Of a stretch of 64,000 nucleotides of DNA, positions 18,701 through 25,839 are shown one piece after another. The stretch lies in the NCBI GenBank assembly GCA_949372645.1, contig CASIAP010000009.1, positions 1-64,000 on the forward strand, written 5' to 3'. A program made the translations under genes and the position numbers. Each line of letters starts with the position of its first letter. Positions within the stretch are counted from its first letter, which is position 1. Source of the stretch: Candidatus Poseidoniaceae archaeon (lineage in GTDB: Archaea > Thermoplasmatota > Poseidoniia > Poseidoniales > Poseidoniaceae). The notes beneath the pieces are model-generated. The model worked only from the letters and a program-made list of their open reading frames with translations, did not search any database and had not been told where the DNA came from.

Positions 18701-19887
18701 CGCATTTTACTCCACGAGAGATTGGTGTTTCTTGGCAAACGCTTCAAACGCTTGGCTATGCCACAGATTGTGAAGGAAACGCCCTTGAAAACGATGAACA
18801 AATGCTCGAAATATTCCCACAAGATTTCATCGTCAGCAAAAACGCCTGTGATTTCTTCGTCCGTACTGCACAATTTATCGATGAACTCCTGGTTCGATAT
18901 TATGGAATGGAGCCGTTTTACAACGTCAATACGGCTGATGATTTAGTTGGGCATTTAATTTGCGCTTTAGCTCCTCACACATCCGGCGGCGTATTGAGTC
19001 GAATCATTGGTTGGGCCGATTGTTCAGGCGGATATGCGCACCCGTTATTCCATGCCGCTAAACGAAGAAATTGTGATGGTGATGAAGACGCTATCATGCT
19101 CTTAATGGATGGTTTACTCAACTTTAGCCGGGAGATCTTGCCGGCCAATCGAGGTGGTTTGATGGATGCGCCCCTCGTTTTGACGACGAGGCTGAATCCA
19201 ACTGAAGTTGATAAAGAAGCCCTCAACGTCGATTCCGGCTGGTTCTACAGCCGGGACTTTTACGAAACCACTCTTTCACAACCACATCCCAAAGAATGTG
19301 CAGAACGCATGGATTTTGTTGAACGCCGTCTTGGTTCAGTTGCTGCGGTACGTGGCTATGGATACACCCATGACTGTTACGCTCTCGACCAAGGCCCAGC
19401 TCTTTCAGCCTACAAAACACTGGATACCATGATTGACAAAATGAATGGACAATTAGATCTGGGACACCGTCTTCGTGGAGTCGATGTTCGAACTGTGGCA
19501 TCAAGTGTTGTACGCTCTCACTTTTTACCTGATTTACGGGGCAACCTCAATGCATACGGGCGTCAAAAAATCCGCTGTCTGAAATGCGCTCATTCGTATC
19601 GTCGTATGCCTGTAGCAGGGAACTGTATCCAACCAAAGAAAGAATCGGGCAGAGGACTTACAAGCGTTGGCGTAGCAAAATCCGAAGGCGGATTATGTGG
19701 TGGCAACCTCGCACTGACTGTTTCAGAAGGCGCGGTTCGCAAATACATCAAGGTCACAAAGCACGTAATGGCGAAGTATGGTGTCGATAGTTATACCAAG
19801 CAAAACGTCGAATGGTTGTCCGATAGTGCAGACTCACTGTTCAACAACGACCGAGCCAAACAACTTTCACTGGCAGACTTCCTCTAA
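15766..19887 (+). CDS. polC: archaeal DNA polymerase D large (catalytic) subunit DP2
   Basis: 1373 residues, the catalytic subunit of the euryarchaeal replicative polymerase PolD. Features in order: N-terminal DP2 region; GGTAQALAVLIADMIRREL and YRPSPEEIEEIVRACPVMIN; LRYGRARPSGLAAASTNTAS; a zinc-binding cluster near 858 (CKKCG..., then C-H-H and C-G-G); the catalytic core near 1101-1145 (NCDGDEDAIMLLMDGLLNF, then RGGLMDAPLVLTTRLNP), with the acidic residues of NCDGDED intact; and a second zinc site near 1270 (CLKCAHSYRRM...C). The last residues KQLSLADFL fit a PCNA-interacting PIP box (QxxLxxF-type). The catalytic motif is uninterrupted, so no intein is present there. DP1 is not in the window. 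The ATG follows AAGAGGCAAGAG. Confidence 0.96.
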   Translation: MPPSDEKSQKRGFNPLLGLDIERLEAEMESYQQWLDEHADEAYIVAEQARKLGYDHKEYVEIPRAADLAGRTEKLLVEYLDGYEVADDIRKLLAEHDRESTSIMMAQSVARGFREQGHDLITAIDVGLRVGLAVLTEAVLVAPLEGISEVRLLNNIDGSQFVSVHFAGPIRAAGGTAQALAVLIADMIRRELNIGHYQPTDPEVERVKEEFGLYRGNLQYRPSPEEIEEIVRACPVMINGESTEKIECSGYGRVRNIDEARIRGGVLLVIGEGMCLKAPKIQKHTERLNVPGWDFISKFASKGKSDDDQGDGPRFKSRKVPTITKFMKDIIAGRPVFGAPLQPGGFRLRYGRARPSGLAAASTNTASMLAMDDFITIGTQMKIERPGKACAITPSDDTDGPWVVLRDGRFLRLDDAKSYTAICSKVGSVWDNGELVIGYGEFMENNKNLVPAGYSNDWWASDLLEELNSDAAVSEFAELIEQTRSSFPNGVPGIHPEDAEDPGQQFHVRRKWHVFLAACSVNWEQSKAVALRFKTSIPAPHNPWFLDLPVEWVPSVLEMLEQATIEPFGTSNTPLLEIEEHLQAMPLNEKRQLRIRGGVKNWTPETMDLLRPETLDNLEKFEIPGLKLQPIKPIFTKELPEAWAYIQHGLAKGAAMILGLRHHHDGNDLVITSGWPALLEGFGFGDEDEKPLRIVDAKTRFTERIDQLRQCQITLTEERQRIEELRQARATVRIAAETNARQRGLGIADTDEVGRQAAAQVLDPGPADPQQYLAAQIHEDDHDVDGIMLQVRKISNLRWEHAAPVRIGCRMGRPEKAAPRVMNPMTHALFPIDLNGGNQRLLANAAAKQSIRVQMGRRICKKCGKESPFILCHHRNTDSDGVELAGNTCGGRTKMRESGNTKRRRRGEIQTVRLDTMIEDARIRLGLDRIPRQVKCMKQIASKDQTPEAIEKGLLRAKHQLPVFRDGTVRFDMSDVPITHFTPREIGVSWQTLQTLGYATDCEGNALENDEQMLEIFPQDFIVSKNACDFFVRTAQFIDELLVRYYGMEPFYNVNTADDLVGHLICALAPHTSGGVLSRIIGWADCSGGYAHPLFHAAKRRNCDGDEDAIMLLMDGLLNFSREILPANRGGLMDAPLVLTTRLNPTEVDKEALNVDSGWFYSRDFYETTLSQPHPKECAERMDFVERRLGSVAAVRGYGYTHDCYALDQGPALSAYKTLDTMIDKMNGQLDLGHRLRGVDVRTVASSVVRSHFLPDLRGNLNAYGRQKIRCLKCAHSYRRMPVAGNCIQPKKESGRGLTSVGVAKSEGGLCGGNLALTVSEGAVRKYIKVTKHVMAKYGVDSYTKQNVEWLSDSADSLFNNDRAKQLSLADFL

Positions 19888-19978
19888 TCTCAAAATATCA
19901 AAACCACCGTGAATACTGTTTTGTCCGGCCCGGGCTTTTTATCAAATGAGCATTAGAAGGTAATGAAAGGGGATCGCT

Positions 19979-20554
19979 ATGGACGAAGCAACGCTCGTAT
20001 TGAATATTATTCTCTATGTCCTTTTACCACTTTGGGGAATAGCTAGTATGCTTGATTGGTGGTGCCATAAAAAAACCAACATTGAATCTACATCCGGTTT
20101 GCGTGAAGCAAATATCCATTGCCTGATGGGTGCTCAAATAGGGCTTCCGTTGGTTCTTTCTCTTGTTTTTGAAGTCAATGTGTTGATTCTTCTTCTTTGT
20201 TTTGCTGCTCTCGTCGCCCATGAATTCATCGCTCACTACGATGTTCACTTTACGACTGGCAAAAGAGAGATCAGCATTTGGGAAGTTCACGCTCATAATT
20301 ACTTGGCCACCTTACCGTTCTTCCTCATGCTGCTGATCGTTGTTCGGAAATGGGAAGTTTTCCTCGATTTGATTCGCTTGAATTGGGCCGGTGGATTCTC
20401 TATGCAGTGGCGTCAAGAGCCTTTGGGTGCAACAGGCAATTATGCAGCCGTCTACATCACTACAATGTCGATCTTAGTGGTTGGGCCTTATGCTCAAGAA
20501 TGGTGGCGTTGTTGGTCATATGAGCGAAATCTTGCCAAGGAGGCGACGAAATGA
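19979..20554 (+). CDS. His-rich polytopic membrane protein, putative membrane metal enzyme
   Basis: 191 residues with about five hydrophobic helices. It carries conserved-looking polar motifs within or beside the helices: LDWWCHKKT (about 25), HEFIAHYDVHF (about 81) and EVHAHNYL (about 102). The His and Glu/Asp positions facing one side of the membrane recall the metal sites of membrane hydroxylases and desaturases, though spacing is not that of the classical three His boxes. Similar DWWCH...HE...WDV...HxH proteins occur in bacteria as uncharacterised membrane proteins. It is the first gene of the acyl cluster, and its stop overlaps the KAS III-like ATG (ATGA). RBS is AAAGGGGAT. Function is inferred from context only. 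Confidence 0.7.
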   Translation: MDEATLVLNIILYVLLPLWGIASMLDWWCHKKTNIESTSGLREANIHCLMGAQIGLPLVLSLVFEVNVLILLLCFAALVAHEFIAHYDVHFTTGKREISIWEVHAHNYLATLPFFLMLLIVVRKWEVFLDLIRLNWAGGFSMQWRQEPLGATGNYAAVYITTMSILVVGPYAQEWWRCWSYERNLAKEATK

Positions 20555-21687
20555 CAGTTTACATTACCAGCACAGGATCTTTTTTACCAGGTCCAGCAAT
20601 CACAGTTGACCAAGTCGAAAATGTACTTGGCGCTGTCAACGGCAAACCTTCTTCTCTTCGTGTCCAAATTCAAAAAGCGAATAAAATTGAAACACGCCAT
20701 TATGCAATTGATGAACAACAACAAACAACACACAGTAATACTGAGATGGCAACAAATGCCGCAGAGCAATGCCTTGACCGCGGTTTCGTCCACCGAGAGA
20801 AAATAGGTATGTTGGCCGTAGCTTCAACACAAGGCGACCTCCCCGCTCCGGGAATGGCAAGCATGGTGCAAGCAGAATTGGAATTGCCTGAAATAGAAAT
20901 TCTTACGACACATGGAATCTGCTCTTCCTCAATTATGGCGCTGAAAGCAGCTTGGAACAGTTTGCGCCTTGAAGAGCATGATGCAGCCCTTGTTGTCTCC
21001 AGTGAATTAGCCAGCCGCCTTCTCAAAAAACAACGCTATGAGGCTGCAACCACCTCAACGTTTGCTGCAAAACGTATCGATTTCAGTACAGAATTCCTCC
21101 GGTGGATGCTTTCTGACGGTGCAGGGGCGCTCTTGTTACAAAACAAACCCGCTCCCAAAGGTTTCAGTTTACGCATTGATTGGATTCGAGGCTTTTCACA
21201 CGCACACGCACTCCCTACTTGCATGAGCGTTGGTTCAGCAGGACGCCCAGAAGACACTCGAACTTGGCAAGATTATGACACCTATGCAGAAGCAGAACAA
21301 GACGGCGCCCTCCTCCTTCGCCAAGACGTCCGCCTCCTCGACAACCTCATGCGAATGGGCGTCGATGGCTATCTTCGATTAGTCGAAGAAGGTGTGAGTA
21401 AACCCAGAGAAGTCGACCACTTTTTGTGCCATTACTCAAGCCACCACTTCCGAAATAAAATTCTTGAGATGCTCGATACGGCAGGTGCCGGCATACCTGA
21501 AGAGAAATGGTGGACCAATCTCTATACACGCGGAAATACAGGTTCTGCGTCTCTCTTCATTATGCTTGATGAATTCTTGCGTACTGATGAAGTAACAGTA
21601 AAAGAAGGGGACAGAGTCCTCTGTTTTGTTCCAGAAAGTGGGCGTTTTAATACGACCTATCTGCAACTAACGGTGGTGAGTGAATGA
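20551..21687 (+). CDS. 3-oxoacyl-ACP synthase III-like (thiolase-fold) condensing enzyme
   Basis: 378 residues. The KAS III fold is recognisable from the N-terminal VYITSTGSFLPG, the nucleophile-elbow region LTTHGICSSSIMALKAAWNS with the catalytic Cys at residue 124, a His in FLCHYSSHHFRNKI (near 293) and an Asn in RGNTGSASLFIML (near 328). Thus the Cys-His-Asn triad used for decarboxylative Claisen condensation is intact. Substrates may be ACP- or CoA-linked acyl chains; ACP and FAS genes are not in the window. Related enzymes include FabH and OleA-type head-to-head condensing enzymes. It overlaps both neighbours by 4 bp within the acyl cluster. Confidence 0.85.
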   Translation: MTVYITSTGSFLPGPAITVDQVENVLGAVNGKPSSLRVQIQKANKIETRHYAIDEQQQTTHSNTEMATNAAEQCLDRGFVHREKIGMLAVASTQGDLPAPGMASMVQAELELPEIEILTTHGICSSSIMALKAAWNSLRLEEHDAALVVSSELASRLLKKQRYEAATTSTFAAKRIDFSTEFLRWMLSDGAGALLLQNKPAPKGFSLRIDWIRGFSHAHALPTCMSVGSAGRPEDTRTWQDYDTYAEAEQDGALLLRQDVRLLDNLMRMGVDGYLRLVEEGVSKPREVDHFLCHYSSHHFRNKILEMLDTAGAGIPEEKWWTNLYTRGNTGSASLFIMLDEFLRTDEVTVKEGDRVLCFVPESGRFNTTYLQLTVVSE

Positions 21688-22433
21688 ACGATGGTGAAAT
21701 TTCAATCGAAGGAGGGGGGACTGCCCCTGCAGAAGAAAGCACAACCGAAGGCGTCGTATTGAATCCGCATGCCCAAGTTTGTCTTCAACAACTACTGCGA
21801 GTTTGGCTCGGCTTTGAACGAGACTTATCCAAAGTACCTCTTCTTCGCCGCATTGACCTTGGTACCTATACAGTCGAAGACCATCAAATATTTTTGAGAA
21901 ATATCCGCCAACAGGTCATCGAAGGTTCTCGTTGGATTACACGAACTGCAAGTAGTTTTGACCGTGACCATTCCGAAATCCGTTCGACGATCATCAGTCA
22001 CGCTGTTGATGAACATCGTGATTATGAAATGCTTGAAAAGGATTATGTGGCATCCGGCGGTCAACTTGAAGACATCCTCAATATGGAACGTAATATTGGT
22101 TCAGAAGCCTTACATGGCTTCCTCATGCATCGTTCCTCCCGTCCAAACCCAATTGACTTGCTCGGCGCAATGTGGATCATTGAAGGCCTTGGAGAAAAGA
22201 TGGCGAATTCTTGGGCTGAGCGGATCCAAGAACTAACAGGTCTTTCCGGAGATTCAACACGCTTCATGACCTACCATGGAGAAAATGACAGTGACCATAT
22301 GCAGCGTTTTTATGCAACTTTGGACAGTGTTTGCATCAATGAAGAAGCAATTGAAAGTATTGTGAAAACATCCAAAGTCGTTGCCCGACTCTATCGATTA
22401 CAATTGGAGGAAATAGAATATGACATCCAGTGA
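21684..22433 (+). CDS. heme-oxygenase-fold diiron-type oxidase (iron-containing redox enzyme family)
   Basis: 249 residues, mostly helical, with a disordered ~30-residue N-terminus. The core resembles the TenA/PqqC/heme-oxygenase-like superfamily, in which many members bind two irons (HDO proteins). Candidate ligands lie in SHAVDEHRDYEMLEKD (near 112-126), GSEALHGFLMH, IIEGLGEKMANSW and YHGENDSDHMQRFY (near 193-206). The last motif, with H, D and H spaced by three residues, is typical of the helix that supplies metal ligands. HDO members include UndA, which converts fatty acids to terminal alkenes, so an oxidation of an acyl chain is plausible here. It overlaps the KAS III-like gene and the downstream gene. 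Confidence 0.75.
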   Translation: MNDGEISIEGGGTAPAEESTTEGVVLNPHAQVCLQQLLRVWLGFERDLSKVPLLRRIDLGTYTVEDHQIFLRNIRQQVIEGSRWITRTASSFDRDHSEIRSTIISHAVDEHRDYEMLEKDYVASGGQLEDILNMERNIGSEALHGFLMHRSSRPNPIDLLGAMWIIEGLGEKMANSWAERIQELTGLSGDSTRFMTYHGENDSDHMQRFYATLDSVCINEEAIESIVKTSKVVARLYRLQLEEIEYDIQ

Positions 22434-23343
22434 ATCAGCATTATCTCGGAAAGAGCAACGCGCTCAACGACGCCTTGCTAAAGCACTCGCTAAAAATCAT
22501 GGAAGAATGCCAGCATCACTGAGCGATGCATTGAGTGGTGATGACAGCCTTCCTTTGGATTTAGAAGCAAAAGAATACTGGCTCAAAGATTTGCAAAACC
22601 CGTTACGAGTGGTCATTTTACCAACCTTGAAAATCCTCCTCAGCATCACCCTTCACATCACCTATTACCTCAAACGACTGTCACCAATTCAATGGAGGGC
22701 GCACAGATTCCTTCAATGGCAGATTTGCTTTTTCATGAAACACTTCGTTCGACCAGAAGCCAATATTTTGATTCTCCGGCATTTTCAAACCGAGAGTAAT
22801 CTGCTGAATTTCGTGATTGATAATTCTGGGAAAGAAGGCGTAGAACCTGTTCTCATTTACCCGAAAGTCATTCGAGACCTCATGGTTCAGACATTCGTCC
22901 ACCACGACCAAGGCGTCTTGATGACCATGCGCGATTTAGGCGAGATGAAAGGCGAAAATTGGCCAATCGCTGAAGAGGAGCTACAATGGACAAATTGGAC
23001 CCCCGTCGACATCCAATATTCACCTTCTCGAAAGAAATGGACACAATTCCTTGATTTTGAAACAGCTCATGAATTGTTCAAAACGACGTTCTGCTTTTGG
23101 CTGACAGCCAAAGAATACGAGGCAGCCATCAACTCGTTTCAATTCGACCATTCAGTCGGTTTGCGCATTGATGAAATCGTTGGAGCTGCACATTTTGCAG
23201 ATCTTGCCCACAACCGTTTCCCAATGATTCTCGTTGGGCCAACCGGCCTTTCTTATCGATTCCTTATGCATGGCTTTTTTGTCGAACACGCCCATGCACA
23301 TCTCGAAAGAATGCGAACCCAATTGGGGTTGAAGAATCGATGA
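22420..23343 (+). CDS. uncharacterised protein of the acyl cluster
   Basis: 307 residues; not recognised with confidence (possibly the DUF6999 family). The N-terminal ~40 residues are basic and Ala-rich (RKEQRAQRRLAKALAKNHGR). A hydrophobic stretch VVILPTLKILLSITLHITYY lies near 65-85, and the rest looks soluble or peripheral: KHFVRPEANILILRHFQTES NLLNFVIDN near 105-130 is probably a conserved core, and the C-terminus is His-rich (MHGFFVEHAHAHLER). It overlaps the HDO gene by 14 bp and its stop overlaps the desaturase ATG. A membrane-associated role with its neighbours is inferred from the operon only. Confidence 0.6.
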   Translation: MTSSESALSRKEQRAQRRLAKALAKNHGRMPASLSDALSGDDSLPLDLEAKEYWLKDLQNPLRVVILPTLKILLSITLHITYYLKRLSPIQWRAHRFLQWQICFFMKHFVRPEANILILRHFQTESNLLNFVIDNSGKEGVEPVLIYPKVIRDLMVQTFVHHDQGVLMTMRDLGEMKGENWPIAEEELQWTNWTPVDIQYSPSRKKWTQFLDFETAHELFKTTFCFWLTAKEYEAAINSFQFDHSVGLRIDEIVGAAHFADLAHNRFPMILVGPTGLSYRFLMHGFFVEHAHAHLERMRTQLGLKNR

Positions 23344-24089
23344 TGTACAGTCATCTGATCGTTTGGTACATCTTCATTGGCCTTGGAGTTTCACTTGGCA
23401 CCCATCGTTTGATTTCCCATAACTCCTTTCGATCAAATCCAGTACTGAAGTATCTCTTGGTTTACGCTGGAACGCCGGCTGGGCCACCAATTCAATGGGC
23501 GCTGAACCACCGTATCCATCACAAAACGACGGATACGGCAGACGACCCCCACTCTCCGTATTTTGGTGGCTTTTGGCATGCACATTGCGGCTGGTATCTC
23601 CCCACAAGCAACACCATAGCCGCCATATTGTATGCTATAGCAGGGCCAATTCGCACTATGATTGACCCTTTCATCTGGAAAAGTTTTCCAGAAGAATTAC
23701 CAAAGGATTTGGATAAGCCATTGTTGAAATTCATGAGCCGCAGACCAGTGAATTTCATACTTGCATTGTCCCATCTTTTCCCATTCTATTTCTTCTATGT
23801 TGAACTCGGATGGTTCGGTATTGCTCTTGGCTGGTCGATTACAGTATTGTTTTACAACATTGGTGACTCAATTAATTCAATCTCTCATTTGGTTGGTTCA
23901 CGGGACGATCCAAACACCCAAGCTCGTAATTTCTTGCCAAGTGCAATGCTCACGATGGGTGAAGGAAACCATGCAGAACATCACCGAACTCCAGGCAATG
24001 CAAATTTTGGAGGTTTTGACATTGGTTATCTTTTCTTACGAATAATGAAATTCATTCGAATGGTTAAGCTGAAGCCTCATCAAGACTGA
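23340..24089 (+). CDS. acyl-CoA/fatty-acid desaturase (delta-9 type, membrane diiron)
   Basis: 249 residues with four likely membrane helices and the three histidine boxes of membrane desaturases: HRLISH (22-27), HRIHHK (about 58-63) and EGNHAEHH (about 209-216). The pattern and short length resemble the stearoyl-CoA desaturase family (GTHRLISHNSF; WALNHRIHHKTTDTADDPHS). The reaction is O2-dependent introduction of a cis double bond into an acyl chain using a diiron centre and an electron donor. It is the last gene of the five-gene cluster, overlapping the previous stop, and converges with the GST-like gene 2 bp away. Such an enzyme is unexpected in an archaeon unless acyl lipids or other long chains are present. 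Confidence 0.88.
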   Translation: MMYSHLIVWYIFIGLGVSLGTHRLISHNSFRSNPVLKYLLVYAGTPAGPPIQWALNHRIHHKTTDTADDPHSPYFGGFWHAHCGWYLPTSNTIAAILYAIAGPIRTMIDPFIWKSFPEELPKDLDKPLLKFMSRRPVNFILALSHLFPFYFFYVELGWFGIALGWSITVLFYNIGDSINSISHLVGSRDDPNTQARNFLPSAMLTMGEGNHAEHHRTPGNANFGGFDIGYLFLRIMKFIRMVKLKPHQD

Positions 24090-24091
24090 AT

Positions 24092-25057
24092 TCACTTTGT
24101 ATGTGCACCTTCAAGGGGCCCGAGTGGAATGATTCGGAAGGGGTTGATGCTCTTGTGTGACCAGAAGTAATGTGCTTTGATGTGGTGCCAATCACAGGTA
24201 TCACGTACACCCGGTTGATCGAGCATTCGTTCGACAAATGCTTGGAGATTCGGATAATCAATGATTCTCCGAAGATTGCACTTGAAGTGAACCACATACA
24301 CCAAATCAAAGCGCGCTAAGGTTGGGAAGAGGCAAACATCTGCTTCAGTGAGTTGCCCTTTCCCATTTCCGACTAACCATTCTCGGCCTTCGAGGTGAGA
24401 TTCTAATTCATCGAGACGATTGAATAAGGCAGTGACGGCTTCATCGTATGCGGATTGAGTTCGAGCGAAACCGGACTTGTATACACCGTTGTTGACCGAT
24501 TCATAATTCGCATCGATCATCCTGTCAATTTCTGGTTTGAGTTCGTCCGGACATAATGTTCTGCCGTTTCCGAGTCCTGATTGGGCAAGCGTATCGAACA
24601 TGCGAACGATTTCTCTGCTTTCGTTATTGACAATAGTGCTGTGTTTCCGGTCCCATAATACGGGGACGGTTCCGATCCTCCCACTTCCACCCCACTCGTC
24701 AAACGCCCGACTGTAGATGCCTTCCAGGCTGGTTTCACCGTTGACCGTATCGGCAGTAGCCCCTTCTTCTTCTGCATTAAAGGACCATGAACCATTCGGA
24801 TTCATGCGCCAGTCGACAACATCGTAGGTAATGTGTTCTTCAAGTCCAAGCAGGGCAGAAGTGATGAGAGTCCTGTGCGCCCACGGGCATGCATGAGATA
24901 CATAGAGATGGTATCGTTGACTTTCAATGTCAAAAGCATCATCGGCTGCAATCTGGTCACGGAATTCACTTGACTTACGGACGAACTTCCCTGATTCAAA
25001 CGCCTTTGTCCATGCTCCTGCTTGTTCATCTGTCGGCTCCACAACAGGCTCAAGCAT
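24092..25057 (-). CDS. glutathionyl-hydroquinone reductase-like (Xi/omega-class GST)
   Basis: 321 residues. The N-terminal thioredoxin-like domain has the motif YVSHACPWAHRTLI, whose CPWAH holds the catalytic Cys of Xi-class enzymes such as YqjG and ECM4. Further family features are TYDVVDWRMNPNGSWSF, GTVPVLWDRKHSTIVNNESR (cis-Pro and ES motif) and the helical C-terminal domain LNRLDELESHLEGREWLVGN then LTEADVCLFPTLARFD. Family members reduce glutathionyl-(hydro)quinones. Glutathione is not standard in archaea, so the thiol in vivo is uncertain. Such genes are mainly bacterial and fungal, so transfer is likely. Confidence 0.88.
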   Translation of the reverse strand: MLEPVVEPTDEQAGAWTKAFESGKFVRKSSEFRDQIAADDAFDIESQRYHLYVSHACPWAHRTLITSALLGLEEHITYDVVDWRMNPNGSWSFNAEEEGATADTVNGETSLEGIYSRAFDEWGGSGRIGTVPVLWDRKHSTIVNNESREIVRMFDTLAQSGLGNGRTLCPDELKPEIDRMIDANYESVNNGVYKSGFARTQSAYDEAVTALFNRLDELESHLEGREWLVGNGKGQLTEADVCLFPTLARFDLVYVVHFKCNLRRIIDYPNLQAFVERMLDQPGVRDTCDWHHIKAHYFWSHKSINPFRIIPLGPLEGAHTK

Positions 25058-25178
25058 AGGTTTCTTAAGAACAATGCAGTATCTATGCCGATACTTTAAC
25101 GCAAAGTGAACCCATCATAATGAGCCTCAAGGCCAATCAACTCCTAAGAGTTAGGCGAACAAATACCCGACTCACGGA

Positions 25179-25580
25179 TCAATAGGCTGGAATTGAAGTT
25201 TCCATGTTGTCAAAGATATCGTCCCACTTCAGTGTGACGAGTTTACTGCCATTTGTAACATCGAAATGCAATGTTACTGTGCATGTAGCACCTCCGGCAC
25301 ATGCATCAGGGCCATCGACATCGGGTGTACTAAAAACGCCACCATTTGAGCCTACTGCATCCCAATAAAACATATTCGTAGATACTTCACTTTCACCATT
25401 GTTTGTTAGTGAGACGCTTAGAGTATGACATTGTTCAGTCTCATCATACCCGCAAAACCCTTCGCCCTCTGCTACAGATGAAGCGGAGTCGACTTTAATT
25501 GTGGCATCGAACCCAGTATCGAGGTCAGTACATCCAGCTAGCATCAGTGAAGCAATTGTTAAAAACAACATTTTTTTCAT
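25179..25580 (-). CDS. small secreted lipoprotein, unknown function
   Basis: 133 residues. The N-terminus MKKMLFLTIASLMLAGCTDLD has a lipobox L-A-G-C, so Cys16 is probably lipid-modified and membrane anchored. The mature ~115 residues form a beta-rich domain with two Cys pairs (FCGYDETEQCHTLSVSLTNN; DACAGGATCTVTLHFDV), similar in layout to DUF4352-type immunoglobulin-like domains. A TATA-like box at 25601-25610 lies about 25 bp upstream. A lipobox is notable because lipoprotein anchoring in archaea uses archaeol. Confidence 0.7.
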   Translation of the reverse strand: MKKMLFLTIASLMLAGCTDLDTGFDATIKVDSASSVAEGEGFCGYDETEQCHTLSVSLTNNGESEVSTNMFYWDAVGSNGGVFSTPDVDGPDACAGGATCTVTLHFDVTNGSKLVTLKWDDIFDNMETSIPAY

Positions 25581-25600
25581 GTCTCGCCCACCCTTTAACA

Positions 25601-25610
25601 GTATATAGTA
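25601..25610 (-). promoter_or_regulatory. TATA-like box for the lipoprotein gene
   Basis: GTATATAGTA on the plus strand reads TACTATATAC on the minus strand, 21-30 bp upstream of the ATG at 25580. This is archaeal TATA spacing for a leaderless or short-leader transcript. Confidence 0.45.
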
Positions 25611-25839
25611 TTTCTCGCGGCTATAGGCCCTTCCTTCGAGCCCAGGCCAATGAAATCATCCCCTATTGCGGAAAATCGAATATTATTCACTTGTCGAGCG
25701 GGCGATGTTTCCTCGATATTTTGCGGAACGTGTTTACAGACTTCGCCTAAGATGTTATTTTTTAAATCTACACTTTGGTGCAAGAACCACTTCAACTGCG
25801 CAAACAGATGTTCATAAGGTGGCCGACTTATTTCGAGCT

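Noticed and set aside
19065-19100. Intein in DP2 at the catalytic NCDGDED site
   Set aside because: The motif reads continuously and no intein-like splicing residues or endonuclease motifs occur near it.
25666-25839. Extended start of the PKD protein
   Set aside because: A clear signal peptide begins at 25840; the upstream part would bury it and overlaps the divergent promoter region.
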